In this document: piece after piece, positions 12,201-15,200 of the stretch
How positions within the stretch are numbered: the stretch's first letter is position 1
How the letters are laid out: each line of letters opens with the position of its first letter
NCBI RefSeq assembly: GCF_000003605.2
Contig: NW_003107098.1
Coordinates: 55,166 to 80,085, forward strand
Direction: 5' to 3'
DNA from: Saccoglossus kowalevskii
Taxonomy: Eukaryota > Hemichordata > Enteropneusta > Harrimaniidae
Length of the DNA stretch: 24,920 nt
Notes under the pieces: generated by a model
Databases searched by the model: none
Told to the model about the DNA's origin: nothing
What the model saw: only the letters and a program-made list of their open reading frames with translations
Made by a program: the position numbers and the translations under genes

Positions 12201-15200
12201 CTGTACAGCTCTCACGCCATGTGACAAACACCAGTGTGTAAATGGCGGTACATGCATTGCCGCTGCTCAGAACACTCACTATACCTGCAGGTGCGTTACG
12301 GGGTTTACTGGACCGTTCTGTGACATTAATATCAACGAATGCGCCAGCAATCCGTGTCTGAATGGTGCTGTCTGCAACGATCTCATCGGGAAATATACAT
12401 GCACGTGTACGAATGGATACTCTGGAATCAACTGTGAAAATGGTGAGCAGTACATCCGGGATATTCAACATCCGGGTATCTGAGATACCAGTGTTTTTTA
12501 TGTAATATTTTCTGAGCTGTAATCGGATCTTAACATTATAAACCCAAAATAGTATTACGTATTAGCCCAATTTTATTTTTGTTATGTTTTTACCACTTTC
12601 AGTCGCAGAGCGATGTCTGCCTAATCCATGCATGAATGGCGGCATTTGCACTAACTATGGTACTTACTATGTCTGTACATGTCAACCTGGGTGGACTGGA
12701 TCACAATGTGATGTCGGTACGTATTACTGTCCGTATTACTGTCCATGTTTCTGTCCATTGTCCCTTATCTCACCAATCACTCAATGTGCTCGTGTGACAT
12801 TCTGCGACTAAAAACAAGTGGTAAAATTGTCTCATATTAAATGTGTGTTTTTTTTTCATTTTAGAACAAAATTTATGTCAGAGCAGTCCATGTCTCAATG
12901 GTGGCACATGTTTCCATCAGCTTGGGCAGAGCTTTTACACGTGTCTTTGCGGCGATGGCTTCACAGGGCCACGATGCGAACTCGGTAAGTGCGCCACCAG
13001 CGACATATTGAACCCATTATTTTGTTTTTTCAAAACATTTAATAGCACATAGTAACTACGTATATTTCAGACTATATATGCATTTGCCAGGCTATTGTTG
13101 TTAAATTGTAATTTCTTTGCTTAGATTTAGACGAGTGTGCGCGCCATCCATGTCTGAATGGTGGTACTTGCACCGATGGTATTAATGGTTTCACGTGTTA
13201 CTGTCGACCTGGTTGGACCGGAACGCAGTGTGAAGTTGGTGAGTAATAAGTTCACCCTCGCTGAAAAGTACAATGCATAACCCTAATGTATATTACTCAA
13301 CTTCTTACATTTTACTTTAAAAGCTATATATTTCACTTTTCTATCTAGATATCAACGAGTGCTCGAGTAACCCATGTATCCACGGAGGTACGTGTATTAA
13401 CGGAGCCAATATGTTCACATGTCAGTGTCTACCGGGCTTCAATGGTGACTTATGTCAATTTGGTAAGTGTAACCCATCGGGTAACCCCTCATCACCGACA
13501 ATAATATCGGGAAAAAATTTAGTTCAATATTTGCAGTACGTCTCATATATACATTTCGGTTATTTTCCATAGAGATGAACGAGTGTGCCAGCAGCCCCTG
13601 TCTGAACGGTGGTACGTGTCTCGACATGCGGGGTTCCTACACATGTCAATGTCCAGCAGGTTTCCAAGGGCGTAATTGTGAACTAGGTGGGTGACGCAAT
13701 CCAAAAATTATCTTACTCCATGTTAATTTGTCATTTCTAGTTAAATTATGTTTGCCATGTGAACACTGTCACGAACGTTTGTGAAATTTTGATGGCAATA
13801 TAAATGTTCTGAGTCACTATTCTATATAAAATACAATATACATGTTTATTTGGTCCCGTAGCTATTGGATGTATTGCCGAGGTCGACATCACTGATGCCG
13901 GTATTGTTGAACTGCATTCACCAAATTACCCAGCCAACTACCCAGACAACGAGTACTGTCGTTGGATCGTGCGCTGCAGTCCAGGAAAACGTATTCAGGT
14001 GGTATTCCAGAATTTCTACACCGAATGGAAATACGACTGGGTTGACGTGGGCCTGTGGAGCGATGTGGCCGATCTGGGGTCACGTCTGTTGCACTGGTCG
14101 GGTCAGGAACTACCTCCCGCTATCATCACGGAGGGGACGGAGTGCTGGATTCGATTTACCTCGGATTACGAGAAGACAGAAAGCGGGTTTTCAGTGAGGG
14201 TGTATGAGACAGATCAAACTGATGGTAAGATTTTTAAAATCATTCTGCTTCAACCATCGAACTTGTTAGATTCACACTATGGCATCATATGAGTAAACTG
14301 GCACGATAGAGCTCAAACAATACTGTGAGTTTTGCGAAAACCTCAGCACTGACGGCGACTCGGGTAAGAGCACAACGAGAAGAATATTCGATTGTGTAAT
14401 TTCGTTTTTCCCTTTACAGTTGTGAATGAGTGTTCCAGCTCGCCTTGTAAGAATGGCGCTTCCTGTATCAATTCCATCAATAAATATGTGTGCGTCTGTT
14501 CTGATGAATGGCATGGAGTTAACTGTGAAACCAGAGTCAGTAAGTACAACTTAACAACTCAATTATCTTCACGCACGTCGATAACCTATTTATCAGTTGT
14601 TGTTTGTGTTATGTCATGTGCTATCTTTAAATGAGTACGTCATCACATCCACCATTATTGTTTACGCTTCCCTGGTACCAATTTCGGTTACGCAAACGCT
14701 TGTGACCGTGATCGTCATGATTTTTTTTACTCACTTTAAATTTTTGAATTATAGACATCAATGCTTGTTCCAGTAACCCATGTCCAATGTCGGCTACCTG
14801 TCTCGATACAGCGAGTAACTATGTGTGTATATGCCCAGATGATGTTGATCATTATTTATGCTCCAAAGGTAAGGTTTTACCAACCTATATAGAATGATTT
14901 GCAAAACCGTCGGATTTTATATTTTCTTAGCCTTGATTTTGCGTGTACCCTCTATGTGCATTCATAGATGTATACGTTTTATTGACAACTGAATGTACGT
15001 TATGTCTATTTCAGACTTTGATGTTTGTACTGAAAGTCCATGCCGCAACGGCGCCACGTGCGTGAAATATGGTAATGACTACACGTGTAACTGTGCACCT
15101 GGGTATGAAGGTCCCCTCTGCGATCAAGGTACGTATATTTGTCAACAAATGTTCATATATAAAATATAAGACAGCAATAATAGGCGTTTTCTTACACAGT

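Noticed and set aside
13969-14292. CUB exon read through to 14292 as one open frame
   Set aside because: The donor GTAAGA at 14225 restores phase with exon 40, and the CUB fold ends before it; the extra codons are intron.
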